Origin: a virus
IMG/VR virus record: IMGVR_UViG_3300044796_000056
Span: 1 to 64,000 of that record
Reading direction: 5' to 3' (one strand)
Length of the DNA: 64,000 bases
Shown: positions 1 through 8,680 of the stretch, piece by piece
How the letters are laid out: every line of letters begins with the position of its first letter
Numbering within the stretch: the first letter of the stretch is position 1
Notes under the pieces: generated by a model
Database searches by the model: none
What the model was told of the DNA's origin: nothing
What the model saw: the letters and a program-made list of their open reading frames with translations, nothing else
Position numbers and translations under genes: made by a program

Positions 1-6
1 AAAGAA

Positions 7-189
7 ATGAACGCGATAAAAGTCATAGCAGTCAGTCTGCTTGTTATGCTAGGCGGCTGCGCTACCACGCAGATCGTCCCAGTTATGGTTATGCCAGATG
101 CGCCAGCCCAACTCTTAGTTCCTACTCAAGACTTGACGACCATCCCGGTTAAGAAGCCGGTAACTGAGACAAAGAATGCCACTGGATAA
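7..189 (+). CDS. Small lipoprotein, o-spanin (Rz1)-like
   Basis: A 60-residue protein begins with a lysine, a hydrophobic stretch and the lipobox LGGC (Cys at about residue 18), so it should be lipidated and sorted to the outer membrane. The mature part is short and proline-rich, as in Rz1-type outer spanins that fuse inner and outer membranes at lysis. It overlaps the next gene, a coiled-coil protein with a C-terminal membrane helix. No i-spanin partner is visible in the window, so spanin is an inference and any small lipoprotein is possible. Confidence 0.5.
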   Translation: MNAIKVIAVSLLVMLGGCATTQIVPVMVMPDAPAQLLVPTQDLTTIPVKKPVTETKNATG

Positions 190-652
190 CGACGCACTCA
201 ACGAAAAGATTCATGGTATTGATCTGGATGTCAGTGTTCTAAAAAGGGACAATGAAATTCAGACCAAGATCTTGGATAAGCTTGATAGGACCGTTGACGG
301 TATCCACGAGCTTGCGCAATCTATGCACCGCATGGTTTCAATCCATGAGGAGAAGTTTGCCACACAAGCCGAGACCAACGACCGCGTCGAGCTATTGATC
401 GAAGAACGTCGCAACGAAACCAAAGAAGCTATGAGACAGGCCGTCGAGAAAATCGACGACGTAGTCAAGGCAGTGGAAGACTTGAAGACCAATCTGATGA
501 ACCCAACTGAATCCAAACCACACAAGGTGGGCTTTGGGGCTATTGTTGATTGGCTTGTGAACTATTGGAAGATCATCGCATTCGCTTTCGCCTTTGCCGC
601 AGGCATCATTACCCACAAATGGGGTATATTCGCTACTCTGTTTAACTCTTAA
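176..652 (+). CDS. Coiled-coil protein with C-terminal membrane anchor
   Basis: 158 residues. Residues ~8-110 are charged with long heptad-like stretches, and residues ~128-150 form one hydrophobic helix (IIAFAFAFAAGII). This architecture resembles XhlA-type holin-associated or spanin-like proteins, but I do not recognise a family with confidence. It overlaps the preceding lipoprotein gene by 14 nt, so the two are probably co-translated and may act together at the envelope. Confidence 0.55.
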   Translation: MPLDNDALNEKIHGIDLDVSVLKRDNEIQTKILDKLDRTVDGIHELAQSMHRMVSIHEEKFATQAETNDRVELLIEERRNETKEAMRQAVEKIDDVVKAVEDLKTNLMNPTESKPHKVGFGAIVDWLVNYWKIIAFAFAFAAGIITHKWGIFATLFNS

Positions 653-805
653 GGTCAAAAGACTATATACATGTGTATGGTGGGACTTTGGTGGCACGTG
701 ATACCAGGGTCTGAACACTCCATTTAGCCTCTTCAGTTTGTATAAAATGCGTCTGTAAGTTCCGTTCCGTTCATGACCGGCGCACTCATACTCACCCACT
801 CATAC

Positions 806-834
806 CTTACTCTTATACAAAACCCGCGTATAAT
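806..834 (+). promoter_or_regulatory. Early-type promoter for GIY-YIG gene, leaderless
   Basis: CTTACT, 17 nt, TATAAT. The spacer starts CTTATAC, like other promoters here. The ATG at 842 lies 7 nt after the -10 box, so the transcript should start at or next to the start codon. Confidence 0.65.
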
Positions 835-841
835 AGAGGTA

Positions 842-1321
842 ATGTTCTACGTCTATATCTATTCCCATAACAATTCCCCGTTCTACGTGGGCAAAGGTTC
901 TGCGGATCGAGTGGCGTATCACAGACGTCGCAAAGACAAACATCCTTTCGTGCAGAAACTACAGAAACTCATAAGGGAAGGAACAGAGCCACAAGTTGGC
1001 CTGATAGCCTTTGATATTGAACTTGAAGCGTATGAGTTTGAGAATCTACTCATAATAGAAATAGGTCGCAAAGATTTGAACACCGGTCCGTTATTGAATT
1101 TGAACGACGGTGGTAAGGGTGGAATGAGAGGATACAAGAGAAGCGCAGAAACGAATCTCAAACATTCAAAGACTATAACAGGTGTTAAGAAGAGCGACAG
1201 TCACCGAGAAAATATAGCAAAGACGAAGAAGGGTTCATTAAACCCTATGAAGCGAATTGAATTGAGGAAAGCCCAAAGTGAAAGAATGATGGGTAATCAA
1301 CGAAGATTAGGTATACTATGA
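842..1321 (+). CDS. GIY-YIG homing endonuclease
   Basis: 159 residues. The N-terminus reads FYVYIYSHNNSPFYVGKG, the GIY-YIG signature, followed by a conserved R (residue ~31) and E (ENLLI). The C-terminus carries NUMOD3-like repeats (KRSAETNLKHSKT, KKSDSHRENIAKTKKG) used for DNA binding. I start at 842 because a promoter -10 box sits 7 nt upstream. It is inserted just upstream of the primase gene, overlapping its start by 4 nt, typical of free-standing phage homing genes. Confidence 0.85.
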   Translation: MFYVYIYSHNNSPFYVGKGSADRVAYHRRRKDKHPFVQKLQKLIREGTEPQVGLIAFDIELEAYEFENLLIIEIGRKDLNTGPLLNLNDGGKGGMRGYKRSAETNLKHSKTITGVKKSDSHRENIAKTKKGSLNPMKRIELRKAQSERMMGNQRRLGIL

Positions 1322-2355
1322 GTTTGTATTTGGATAGAAAGTATTTATTGCTGACATCAGCGCGTCTTCGTAATTTTAAGCAAAAAAATGAGGATCTCTT
1401 CAACTTCAGTTGCCCTTTTTGTGGTGACTCGGAGAAGAACCGGCTAAAGGCTCGTGGCTACATATCCAAGAGCAAGAAGTTCAATGGCTATATCTTCACG
1501 TGCCATAACTGTAACGTCAGTACGAACTTCGATTCGTTTCTGAAGCACTTGGATACTGATAAACACAAAGAATATTTCATGGAAAAGTTCAAAGACATGA
1601 AGAAGCATGTCGAACCAACAGTGAAAGTCCCTGAGCCTGAATCCAAGCGTACCGGTATTCATGTTAGCGAGTTGGACCTACCCAAAATCAGCAGCCTGCC
1701 TGATAGTCATTACGCGCGTCAATACGTCACCAAGCGATTAATCCCGACTGAATACTGGGATGAGATATTCTTTGCGGCCGACTACAAGAAATTCCTGGAT
1801 GACCAATTCCCTGATCATGGCAAGGATACTCTTTTGGAAGACGATCCTCGGTTGGTCTTATGCTTCACTAATCTTAAGGGAGAGGTCACCAACGTCAGTG
1901 GTCGAAGTCTTACACTCGCCGATCAGAAGTTGCGTTATATAGTGGTCAAGGTGGGAGAGGGACGTAAGCTGTATGGCCTACATCGCCTCAACCTCAAGGA
2001 CCGCGTCTACGTCACCGAAGGGCAGTTCGACAGCATGTTTGTGTCCAACGCAGTCGCAGCAGGTGACTCTGCTCTTAACAAGGCCGCTGGTTGGTTGTTC
2101 GATACCCTCGGGATCAATCCTGTTCTGATCTTTGATAACGAACCGCGCAACCGTCAGATCGTTCAAACCATAAGAAATTCGATTGTGGAAGACAATTGGG
2201 ACGTCTGTATTCTTCCAAATAGTTTCCCAGGCAAGGACATCAATGAAGCAGTCCTGGCTGGCACGACACAGAAAGAATTGATGAAGGTGATTGAATCTAA
2301 CACGTTCAGCGGCCTAACCGCTCAACTGAAGCTTTCGTCTTGGAGTAAAGTCTAA
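1318..2355 (+). CDS. 61: DNA primase, T4 gp61-like
   Basis: 345 residues, close to T4 gp61 (342). An N-terminal zinc ribbon is visible as CPFCGDS with CHNC about 30 residues later. The Toprim core appears as VTEGQFDSMF (catalytic Glu) and LIFDNEPRN (metal-binding Asp). The protein should make RNA primers on the lagging strand with a gp41-type helicase. A gp59-like loader and a gp32-like protein are encoded further right. The start overlaps the GIY-YIG stop, and the stop overlaps the next start (TAATG). Confidence 0.88.
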   Translation: MSLYLDRKYLLLTSARLRNFKQKNEDLFNFSCPFCGDSEKNRLKARGYISKSKKFNGYIFTCHNCNVSTNFDSFLKHLDTDKHKEYFMEKFKDMKKHVEPTVKVPEPESKRTGIHVSELDLPKISSLPDSHYARQYVTKRLIPTEYWDEIFFAADYKKFLDDQFPDHGKDTLLEDDPRLVLCFTNLKGEVTNVSGRSLTLADQKLRYIVVKVGEGRKLYGLHRLNLKDRVYVTEGQFDSMFVSNAVAAGDSALNKAAGWLFDTLGINPVLIFDNEPRNRQIVQTIRNSIVEDNWDVCILPNSFPGKDINEAVLAGTTQKELMKVIESNTFSGLTAQLKLSSWSKV

Positions 2356-3170
2356 TGGGGATGTATGCTATCGGTTGCCCAACACCTGGTTGCGGTAATA
2401 CTCACATGTGGTTCTCTGGAAACCTGGATCAACGTTGTCCAGCTTGCAAGGAACCCAAAAAACAAGAAGAGAAAATAATGACAGATAAAATTGAAGTGTT
2501 GAATGGTGGTTATATTCGTTTGGTCGACCATATGGGCGGAGATCTTTCAGTTGTACGTTCAGCCCGCGTCTCCTATGATGCCGGTTGGCGCGAACCGGAA
2601 CTGGATGAAGTCATCGGCAAGGACGCCAAGCTGATTGCCTACTTGCTGAAGAACAAACACACATCACCATTCGAGTCCGTGACCTTCACATTTGAAGTCA
2701 AGGCTCCAATCTTTGTCTACCGCCAGTGGCATCGCCATCGTACCTGGGCATACAACGAAGTCAGTGCTCGTTACACTGAACTGGATATGGGCTTCTATAT
2801 TCCGGCTCTGGCTGACATCAATCAGCAGCACGCCAGCAACAAGCAGATGCGCACTGACGAGCAACATCCAGAGGCTCAGTGGATACAGACCCAGATGTAC
2901 TCCAGCATCATGCGCTCATATAAGACCTATCTGCGTCTATTGAACAAGGGAACGGCTCGTGAGCTCGCCCGCATTGTTCTACCAGTGGCCATGTACTCTA
3001 AGATGTTCGCCACGGTGAATCTGCACAACCTACTACACTTCCTGACGCTACGTGCGCACACTCATTCCCAGAAAGAGATCAGGGTGTATGCCGAAGCAAT
3101 CCTTCAATTGATCGAGCCAATCGTGCCGGTCACCATCAAGAACTTTAACGAACTACGCGGAGAAAAATAA
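2355..3170 (+). CDS. thyX: Flavin-dependent thymidylate synthase ThyX
   Basis: ThyX methylates dUMP to dTMP with FAD and methylene-tetrahydrofolate. The signature RHRTWAYNEVSARY is present, along with downstream H/R-rich helices (HNLLHFLTLRAH). The full frame is 271 residues. A second ATG at 2478 with AGAAGAGA upstream would give a normal 230-residue ThyX. The first 41 residues hold two CxxxC/CxxC-like pairs (CPTPGC, CPAC) and look like a small zinc ribbon read into ThyX. Which start is used cannot be decided from sequence. Confidence 0.93.
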   Translation: MGMYAIGCPTPGCGNTHMWFSGNLDQRCPACKEPKKQEEKIMTDKIEVLNGGYIRLVDHMGGDLSVVRSARVSYDAGWREPELDEVIGKDAKLIAYLLKNKHTSPFESVTFTFEVKAPIFVYRQWHRHRTWAYNEVSARYTELDMGFYIPALADINQQHASNKQMRTDEQHPEAQWIQTQMYSSIMRSYKTYLRLLNKGTARELARIVLPVAMYSKMFATVNLHNLLHFLTLRAHTHSQKEIRVYAEAILQLIEPIVPVTIKNFNELRGEK

Positions 3171-3367
3171 TGTCAGCATATCAACAACAATTTGGTCGTG
3201 TCCTACCTGAAGCTTATGAGGAAGTTCAGGCATGCGCAGTTTGCGGTAAGGATCAACCTTGTGAGTGTGAAGGTATCACTGCTAGCACCATCATTACGCG
3301 TCGTGTAGACCGTAAACCTTTCGTGATGGATGACTTGAAAGTTCTGTTCCCAGAACGATACAAATAA
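3170..3367 (+). CDS. Small Cys-containing hypothetical protein
   Basis: 65 residues, start overlapping the ThyX stop (TAATG). CAVCGKDQPCEC suggests one metal-binding knuckle near residues 22-33. I do not recognise a family. Its position in the thyX-RNR run suggests co-expression with nucleotide metabolism. Confidence 0.6.
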   Translation: MSAYQQQFGRVLPEAYEEVQACAVCGKDQPCECEGITASTIITRRVDRKPFVMDDLKVLFPERYK

Positions 3368-3385
3368 CAACGTCTTCTGACTTAA

Positions 3386-3410
3386 GAGTCGTCGAAACTA
3401 TATACGACTC
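3386..3410. repeat. 7-bp inverted repeat upstream of RNR
   Basis: GAGTCGT and ACGACTC flank an 11-nt loop. There is no T-run, so a terminator is unlikely. It could be an operator or mRNA stem. Confidence 0.4.
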
Positions 3411-3436
3411 AATACAAATAAATCAAGAAGAGTATT

Positions 3437-3490
3437 ATGCGGTCAACGCATTTCCATCATATTGTTCCTAAACACATGGGTATGAAATAA
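3437..3490 (+). pseudogene. Remnant of HNH homing endonuclease
   Basis: A 17-codon frame starting at ATG 3437 encodes FHHIVPKHMG, the start of the HNH motif of phage homing endonucleases (compare HHIVPKCMDG at 31.9 kb). The rest of the gene is missing and the stop overlaps the RNR start. It looks like the scar of a deleted homing gene. Confidence 0.55.
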
Positions 3491-5406
3491 TGTCCAACAT
3501 GTTACCTACTATTTATCAACAGTTCATTCACGTAAGCAGATATGCGCGCTTCTGTGATGACTTGGGTCGTAGGGAAACGTTTGAGGAAACCGTTGACCGC
3601 TACATTACCTTCTTCAAGGGACGTTCAGGAAAGAACAAAAGCAAGATTCCATTCGATGAATTGAAGGCCGCCATTCTTGGCTTAGAGATCATGCCTTCTA
3701 TGCGCGCACTAATGACTGCCGGTGAGGCGCTCGACAAAGACAACGTGGCTGGTTACAACTGCTCATATCTTCCAATTGACTCAGTCAAGTCCTTCGATGA
3801 GTTGATGTACATTAGCATGTGTGGTACAGGCGTCGGCTTCTCTGTTGAAAGTAAATACGTCAACAAGTTGCCCGAAGTTCCTGATGAACTTCACCCAACA
3901 GACACCAAGATCGTTTTCAAAGACTCCAAGCTGGGTTGGGCCAGTGGTTATCGTGAATTCATCTCGCTCCTTTACTCTGGCAAGATTCCTCAGTGGGACG
4001 TCTCTAAGTTGCGCCCATCCGGTGCTCGCCTGATGACCTTCGGCGGTCGTGCTAGCGGTCCAGAGCCTTTGATTGACTTGTTACAGTTCACCATCAATGT
4101 ATTCCAGAAGGCGCACGGTCGCAAGCTGAGCACCCTAGAGTGTCACGATATCGTTTGTAAGATTGCTGACATTGTAGTATCAGGAGGCGTCCGTCGCTCT
4201 GCCTTGATCTCCTTGACTGACTTAAACGATGACAAGCTACGTCACGCCAAGTCTGGTAACTGGTGGCTCGAAAACAACCAACGCGCATTAGCCAACATAT
4301 CTGCCGTGTATGAGAACAAGCCTGACATGGAAACCTTCATGCGTGAATGGTTCGCCCTACATGCTTCCCGCTCCGGCGAACGAGGTATCTTCTCACGAGA
4401 GGCTAGCCAGAAGGCTGCCGCCAAGTACGAGCGTCGTTCCGCGGACATCGACTACGGCACCAATCCTTGCTCAGAGATCATTCTACGCCCATATCAGTTC
4501 TGTAATCTAACGGAAGTGGTGGTCCGCGCCGATGATAGCCTTAAGGAATTGAAGCGCAAGGTTCGCTTGGCCACCATTCTGGGCACCCTACAATCTACTC
4601 TATCTGACTTCCGTTATCTGAACAAGAAGTGGAAGACCAATACAGAGGAAGAACGATTACTGGGCGTTAGTCTTACGGGCATCATGGATTGTAAAGTCAC
4701 CAACGGTCGTACCGGCAAGGTTGGATTCGGTTCAGGTGAAGAAGCACTTAAGGTTGCTTTGAGTATGCTTCGTGAAGAGGCCGTCGCCGTCAACAAAGAA
4801 TACGCTAAATTGATAGGAGTTGAGCCAAGTGCAGCAATCACCTGTGTTAAGCCAAGCGGAACTGTTAGCCAACTCGTGGATAGTGCGTCTGGCATACACC
4901 CTCGTTATGCCCAGTATTACATTCGTAGAGTACGTCTCGCCAAAACCGACCCACTAGGTCAGTTTATGATGACGAACGGCTACCTTGCCGAAGAAGACGT
5001 CCACAACAAGAACAATTGGGTGTTCGCCTTCCCTATGAAGGCACCAGCCGGTAGCGTACTAGTCAAGGACGTTTCAGCTATCACCCAATTGGAGTTATGG
5101 AAGGTATACCAAGAGCATTACTGCGAGCACAAGCCTTCTATTACCGTCTACGTCGGCGACGACGAGTGGATGGAAGTAGGATCCTGGGTTTACAAGAACA
5201 TGGACGGCATCTCTGGCGTCAGCTTCCTCCCTCGGGACACAGGCTCTTATCGTCAGGCACCATATGAAGAAATTGATGAGACTAAGTATAATGAGATACT
5301 GAAGACTCAGAATGTTTCAATTGACTGGACAAAGTTCAAAGAAGAAACAGATACCACGACGGCTGCCAAAGAATTGGCATGCAGCGCCGGTGTCTGTGAA
5401 TTGTAA
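3490..5406 (+). CDS. nrdJ: Class II (B12-dependent) ribonucleotide reductase
   Basis: 638 residues. The protein resembles monomeric adenosylcobalamin-dependent ribonucleoside-triphosphate reductase. NCSYLPID near residue 95 supplies one half of the active-site cysteine pair, NPCSEIIL carries the radical Cys and catalytic Glu, and the C-terminal ACSAGVC is the CX4C thiol shuttle. No NrdB-like radical subunit and no glycyl-radical subunit is nearby. It produces deoxynucleotides for phage replication and needs host cobalamin. The start overlaps the HNH remnant stop. Confidence 0.9.
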   Translation: MSNMLPTIYQQFIHVSRYARFCDDLGRRETFEETVDRYITFFKGRSGKNKSKIPFDELKAAILGLEIMPSMRALMTAGEALDKDNVAGYNCSYLPIDSVKSFDELMYISMCGTGVGFSVESKYVNKLPEVPDELHPTDTKIVFKDSKLGWASGYREFISLLYSGKIPQWDVSKLRPSGARLMTFGGRASGPEPLIDLLQFTINVFQKAHGRKLSTLECHDIVCKIADIVVSGGVRRSALISLTDLNDDKLRHAKSGNWWLENNQRALANISAVYENKPDMETFMREWFALHASRSGERGIFSREASQKAAAKYERRSADIDYGTNPCSEIILRPYQFCNLTEVVVRADDSLKELKRKVRLATILGTLQSTLSDFRYLNKKWKTNTEEERLLGVSLTGIMDCKVTNGRTGKVGFGSGEEALKVALSMLREEAVAVNKEYAKLIGVEPSAAITCVKPSGTVSQLVDSASGIHPRYAQYYIRRVRLAKTDPLGQFMMTNGYLAEEDVHNKNNWVFAFPMKAPAGSVLVKDVSAITQLELWKVYQEHYCEHKPSITVYVGDDEWMEVGSWVYKNMDGISGVSFLPRDTGSYRQAPYEEIDETKYNEILKTQNVSIDWTKFKEETDTTTAAKELACSAGVCEL

Positions 5407-5415
5407 GGGGAGACG

Positions 5416-5610
5416 ATGAGCAAGGAAACTATCCAAATCGTATGTGAAGGCTGTGACTCTGAATATAAAGTCACATTCGACACCGCTATGACCGACGGCA
5501 TGCCGGATATGTGCTGCTTCTGTGGTAATCCAATTGACCTGGATACCGAAGAGCATGACGTAGACGATGACTCTGATACCGACGAGGACGAAGACACCAA
5601 CTGGGGTTAA
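5416..5610 (+). CDS. Small zinc-ribbon protein with acidic tail
   Basis: 64 residues: CEGC near the N-terminus, CCFCG at ~35, then a tail of almost only Asp/Glu. It sits 9 nt after RNR with a good GGGGAGA ribosome-binding site. It could be a partner of RNR or the resolvase, but no function is recognisable. Confidence 0.65.
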   Translation: MSKETIQIVCEGCDSEYKVTFDTAMTDGMPDMCCFCGNPIDLDTEEHDVDDDSDTDEDEDTNWG

Positions 5611-5613
5611 TTT

Positions 5614-6165
5614 GTGATTGTATCATTTGACTATAGTATGTCTTGCCCTTGTATGTGTATCCAGTTCAAACCGGACTGGAACAACAGCGAGTTCTATTTT
5701 CTTACGGACGTGAAGAAATATGAAGGACCCCACTTCCTAGGGCAAGTCAATGGTCAGTTACATTCTGAATACAAGACCCAGGAAGAGCGATTCCATCAGA
5801 TATCTGATTACTTCATCAAACAACTAGAGCGTTTAAGGGTGTCTCCAAACACTCCAGTCTACATTGAAGATTACTCCATGGGTAGTAAAGGACGCGTCTT
5901 TCATATCGCCGAGAATACCGGTTTGCTAAAGCACAAACTGTGGGCGCTCAACTACGGTATTACGACCATCCCTCCTACCGTCATCAAGAAGGTGGCAACC
6001 GGTAAGGGTAATGCCAAGAAGGAACAGATGTACGAAGCCTTCGTCAAGCAGACCGGCATCAAACTCCAGACCATGGGTTCCGGTAAGAACATCGGCTCTC
6101 CTGTCTCAGACATCGTTGACGCCTACTTCATCGCCCAGTACGGCTATACTCTTACACATCCATAG
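5614..6165 (+). CDS. RuvC-like Holliday-junction resolvase
   Basis: 183 residues with GTG start. An RNase H-like fold is suggested by FDYSMS (first Asp), VYIEDYSMG (acidic pair) and C-terminal SDIVDAYFIAQY (final acidic residues). The order and spacing fit phage RuvC-type resolvases that cut branched DNA during packaging or recombination. Ends in TAG, a rare stop here. Confidence 0.7.
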   Translation: MIVSFDYSMSCPCMCIQFKPDWNNSEFYFLTDVKKYEGPHFLGQVNGQLHSEYKTQEERFHQISDYFIKQLERLRVSPNTPVYIEDYSMGSKGRVFHIAENTGLLKHKLWALNYGITTIPPTVIKKVATGKGNAKKEQMYEAFVKQTGIKLQTMGSGKNIGSPVSDIVDAYFIAQYGYTLTHP

Positions 6166-6173
6166 AGTATAAT
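6145..6173 (+). promoter_or_regulatory. Early-type promoter
   Basis: TATACT, 17 nt beginning CTTACA, TATAAT. It overlaps the end of the resolvase gene and gives a ~35-nt leader with GAGG before the ATG at 6213. Confidence 0.7.
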
Positions 6174-6212
6174 AGAATCCTACAGTCGGATAAACCCTCT
6201 GAGGATTGAGCG

Positions 6213-6587
6213 ATGTCAAAATGTCCATTTACCGGTTGCGCACTGGAAAAAACCGGTGGTTGTGAACCTTCGTACAGAGAAATTTGCAAACATCATGCCG
6301 AGGAAATGAAGATGGATATTTCACAGTTACATGCCGCTCTTCGTCGAGGCGTCGTACATGTCGTGTTCACCAAGGCAAATGGCCAGGAACGCGCCATGAA
6401 GGCCACACTCAACGATGCTTTCCTTCCCGAGGAAAATCGTGGACGAAGCACCCTGACCGAGACAGATTCCACTGCAATCTCAGTATGGGATGTCGAAGCC
6501 AAGGGTTGGAGAGCCTTCCGCCTCGATTCTCTTAAGGAAATCAACGGTATCTCTGTTTCTTCTTCGGTTTCAATGCTTTCTGAGTGA
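6213..6587 (+). CDS. DUF2693-like SH3-fold phage protein
   Basis: 124 residues. Residues ~1-32 hold four cysteines and a His (CPFTGC, CEPSYREIC) that could bind zinc. Residues ~35-112 (LRRGVVHVVFTKANGQERAMKATL ... WDVEAKGWRAFRLDSLKEI) match the pattern I know from DUF2693, common in T4-like phages and of unknown role. It has its own promoter upstream. Confidence 0.65.
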   Translation: MSKCPFTGCALEKTGGCEPSYREICKHHAEEMKMDISQLHAALRRGVVHVVFTKANGQERAMKATLNDAFLPEENRGRSTLTETDSTAISVWDVEAKGWRAFRLDSLKEINGISVSSSVSMLSE

Positions 6588-6591
6588 TCCT

Positions 6592-6598
6592 CTAAATA
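6592..6598 (+). promoter_or_regulatory. Late-type promoter element CTAAATA
   Basis: CTAAATA 30 nt upstream of the next ATG, in the loop of a CCTCT/AGAGG stem. A second hairpin (GAGGGT/ACCCTC, 6599-6615) follows. Confidence 0.45.
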
Positions 6599-6628
6599 GA
6601 GGGTAGCCAACCCTCTTGGAGCCACCCG

Positions 6629-7189
6629 ATGCTGATAGTCAAGGGATTAGATAACCCTCGCGATGTCAAGCTTGTAAAACAGTTTGCACGCTATTGTCTC
6701 GGTCGATTCCTTACACCGTATCGCATCAAAAAGCTAACCATTCAAATTGACTTCGTTGACCGCAATGAAGTTGACCCTGACGAACGAGACGATCTCAACA
6801 AGTATGAAGCCTGGATGAATCCTTCATCTGACACCAAGGATCATTACTTCGTCACTCTAGCTAAGTTCGCCATCAGCAAAAAGGCAACCAAGCCGCTCAC
6901 GAAATACAAGAAGACCCTTCAGTATCTTGCCCATGAGCTAGTACACGTCAAGCAGTACGTCCTGGGTGAGATGAAGGATCTATATAAAGGTGAAAACATC
7001 ATTGGAACGATGTTCCATGGTGTTGAATATTTTGAACCCAAGCCAAAGAAAGCAGCCGGTCCATTCGCGGCCGAGTGGGCTTACTATGATTCCCCTTGGG
7101 AACTTGAAGCCTACGGTCGAACCGAAGGTCTCTACAACATGTTTTATGATGAGCACGGCAAGCCATGGCGAGTAGCGCAGAAAATCTAG
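6629..7189 (+). CDS. HExxH zinc metalloprotease-like protein
   Basis: 186 residues. HELVHVKQ near residue 103 is a gluzincin/SprT-type HExxH motif, and downstream PWELEAYGRTEGLY may provide the third zinc ligand Glu. There is no signal peptide, so it is probably cytoplasmic. Phage homologues are usually annotated as SprT-like or putative metallopeptidase; the substrate is unknown. Ends in TAG. Confidence 0.7.
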   Translation: MLIVKGLDNPRDVKLVKQFARYCLGRFLTPYRIKKLTIQIDFVDRNEVDPDERDDLNKYEAWMNPSSDTKDHYFVTLAKFAISKKATKPLTKYKKTLQYLAHELVHVKQYVLGEMKDLYKGENIIGTMFHGVEYFEPKPKKAAGPFAAEWAYYDSPWELEAYGRTEGLYNMFYDEHGKPWRVAQKI

Positions 7190-7374
7190 ACGTCTATACT
7201 CCGGTCCCAATGCCGTGGTTCTGTTTGAAGTGTAACGCCACCGTTGGTTGCGAACAAGTCCAACCATACCCTCCTATCTTTATGCCTGCTTCCAGATACT
7301 GGAAGTCACTCGGTCATCCAAACAAGACCATCGGTGCATTCTGCTCAGCCAACTGCGCAGCCGCGTATGGTTAA
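7165..7374 (+). CDS. Small zinc-finger-like protein
   Basis: 69 residues from ATG 7165, which overlaps the protease gene by 25 nt. An alternative ATG at 7210 gives 54 residues. WFCLKCN and FCSANCAAAYG provide a CxxC and CxxxC pair. Unknown function. Confidence 0.55.
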   Translation: MASSAENLDVYTPVPMPWFCLKCNATVGCEQVQPYPPIFMPASRYWKSLGHPNKTIGAFCSANCAAAYG

Positions 7375-7687
7375 GAAGCAGATTTGGATTGTGTATTGGA
7401 TACTTGCTGCCCTGAGTGTGGTTGACTTCCTAATAACCAAGACCATCCTTACCTTTGAGTCAGGTATGGAAGCCAACCCATCCATGGCCTATATTATAGC
7501 CCAGTTCGGCATTAATGGGATTCTGTTCGTAAAACTCTTCTGGTTGATCCTTCTCGCCGGTGGCATCCTAGCCATTGCGGATCGCCGCTACAAGATTTTG
7601 TTCTGGGCCATAGCCATCATCGATGTACTGATGTTGGTTAACTTAATATGGTCGGACAAAATACTCTTCCAAGTCTTTTACTCTTAA
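7367..7687 (+). CDS. Three-helix membrane protein, DUF5658-like
   Basis: 106 residues with three hydrophobic helices (residues ~6-25, ~45-65, ~75-95) and a conserved-looking loop GMEANPSMAYII. I choose ATG 7367, which overlaps the previous stop by 8 nt. The pattern resembles DUF5658 small membrane proteins, function unknown. Confidence 0.6.
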   Translation: MVKKQIWIVYWILAALSVVDFLITKTILTFESGMEANPSMAYIIAQFGINGILFVKLFWLILLAGGILAIADRRYKILFWAIAIIDVLMLVNLIWSDKILFQVFYS

Positions 7688-7705
7688 AGTTTGTTAGAGT
7701 ATAAT
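7677..7705 (+). promoter_or_regulatory. Early-type promoter
   Basis: TTTACT, 17 nt beginning CTTAAA, TATAAT. The -35 lies in the end of the preceding gene and the leader to ATG 7753 is about 40 nt. Confidence 0.75.
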
Positions 7706-7752
7706 TGAACGTGACGTTTGATTTGAATTGACTTTACATCAATGGAGATATC

Positions 7753-8679
7753 ATGAAATCTTTTCTAGGAGCCTTCCTGGCTCTAGCGCTCTTGGGCGCA
7801 ACGGCAGCGCAGGCTTGTAATGGCCCGCAACCGCCGAACTGTAACTGCAACCAGAGCACTGGCCAATGGGAAGTGAATGTATCGGCATCAGCCGGTGCGA
7901 GCTCTTCTTCTAAGGCAACTGGTGGGAATGCTTCTGCTACTGGCGGCAATGCCAATCAGCAGCAACAGCAATCCCTAAATAATTCGGGCAACAGTTCAAA
8001 CACCAACAATGTGAGCGCTACCGGTGGCACGAACACGAACAAAGTCAGCAATGCCAACACCAACAATGTTTCCAACGTTGCAAATGGTGGGACTGGTGGT
8101 GCCGGCGGTTCTGCTTCTAGCTCTATTGCCTCTGGTGCTGTTAAGAATACTAATACTCAAACCACTAGCATTGGTGCTGTTGGATCTACTTCATCTGTAG
8201 GCAACGTATCCGGTGGCACATCCAGTGCCTCTGCTGATGGCAATGGTAACGGTTCCAATAACACCAATGTGACCTATGAAGCTGCGAAGACCTATCGTCA
8301 GCCGGTAGCCACTGCTTATAGTGCGTCACTGACGAGTGGTATGGACACCTGCTTGGGTTCGGCTTCTGCCGGTGCTCAGACTCAAATCCTTGGCTTGACG
8401 TTTGGTAAGACTTACGTTGACAAGAATTGCGTCCTGATCAAGCAGACCAAACTACTGCGTGAGGCCGGTCTTGAGCGTTCAGCCTGTAAGCGTATGCAGA
8501 TGCATGCCGAAGGTGCGGACATCAAGGAAGCCATGGCAGAAGCTGGTGAGGATTGCCCTCCGCTGGCCGCTCCTACTCCGGTAGAGGCTCCTGTAGCCGC
8601 TGCTCCGGTCGATGCTGTGACTCATCAAGAGCTCCGCGTTGTAGAAGACCGCATCACCACGAAGGTGCTGAGCAAGTAA
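7753..8679 (+). CDS. Exported Asn/Ser/Gly-rich protein
   Basis: 308 residues. A clear signal peptide (cleavage near AQA|C, residues ~20-23) is followed by a low-complexity domain to residue ~175 made of Asn, Ser, Thr, Gly, with repeats such as SATGG and NTNNV. The C-terminal third is ordered, with Cys-containing segments and an Ala/Pro-rich tail. The GGSASATGGSS-type repeat recurs in the gene at 27.8 kb. The family is not recognised; it is likely periplasmic or surface-exposed in the infected cell. Confidence 0.75.
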   Translation: MKSFLGAFLALALLGATAAQACNGPQPPNCNCNQSTGQWEVNVSASAGASSSSKATGGNASATGGNANQQQQQSLNNSGNSSNTNNVSATGGTNTNKVSNANTNNVSNVANGGTGGAGGSASSSIASGAVKNTNTQTTSIGAVGSTSSVGNVSGGTSSASADGNGNGSNNTNVTYEAAKTYRQPVATAYSASLTSGMDTCLGSASAGAQTQILGLTFGKTYVDKNCVLIKQTKLLREAGLERSACKRMQMHAEGADIKEAMAEAGEDCPPLAAPTPVEAPVAAAPVDAVTHQELRVVEDRITTKVLSK

Positions 8680-8680
8680 T

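Noticed and set aside
691-714. Possible tRNA or structured RNA in the gap before the GIY-YIG gene
   Set aside because: Only one 7-bp hairpin with GU pairs; no further arms or CCA.
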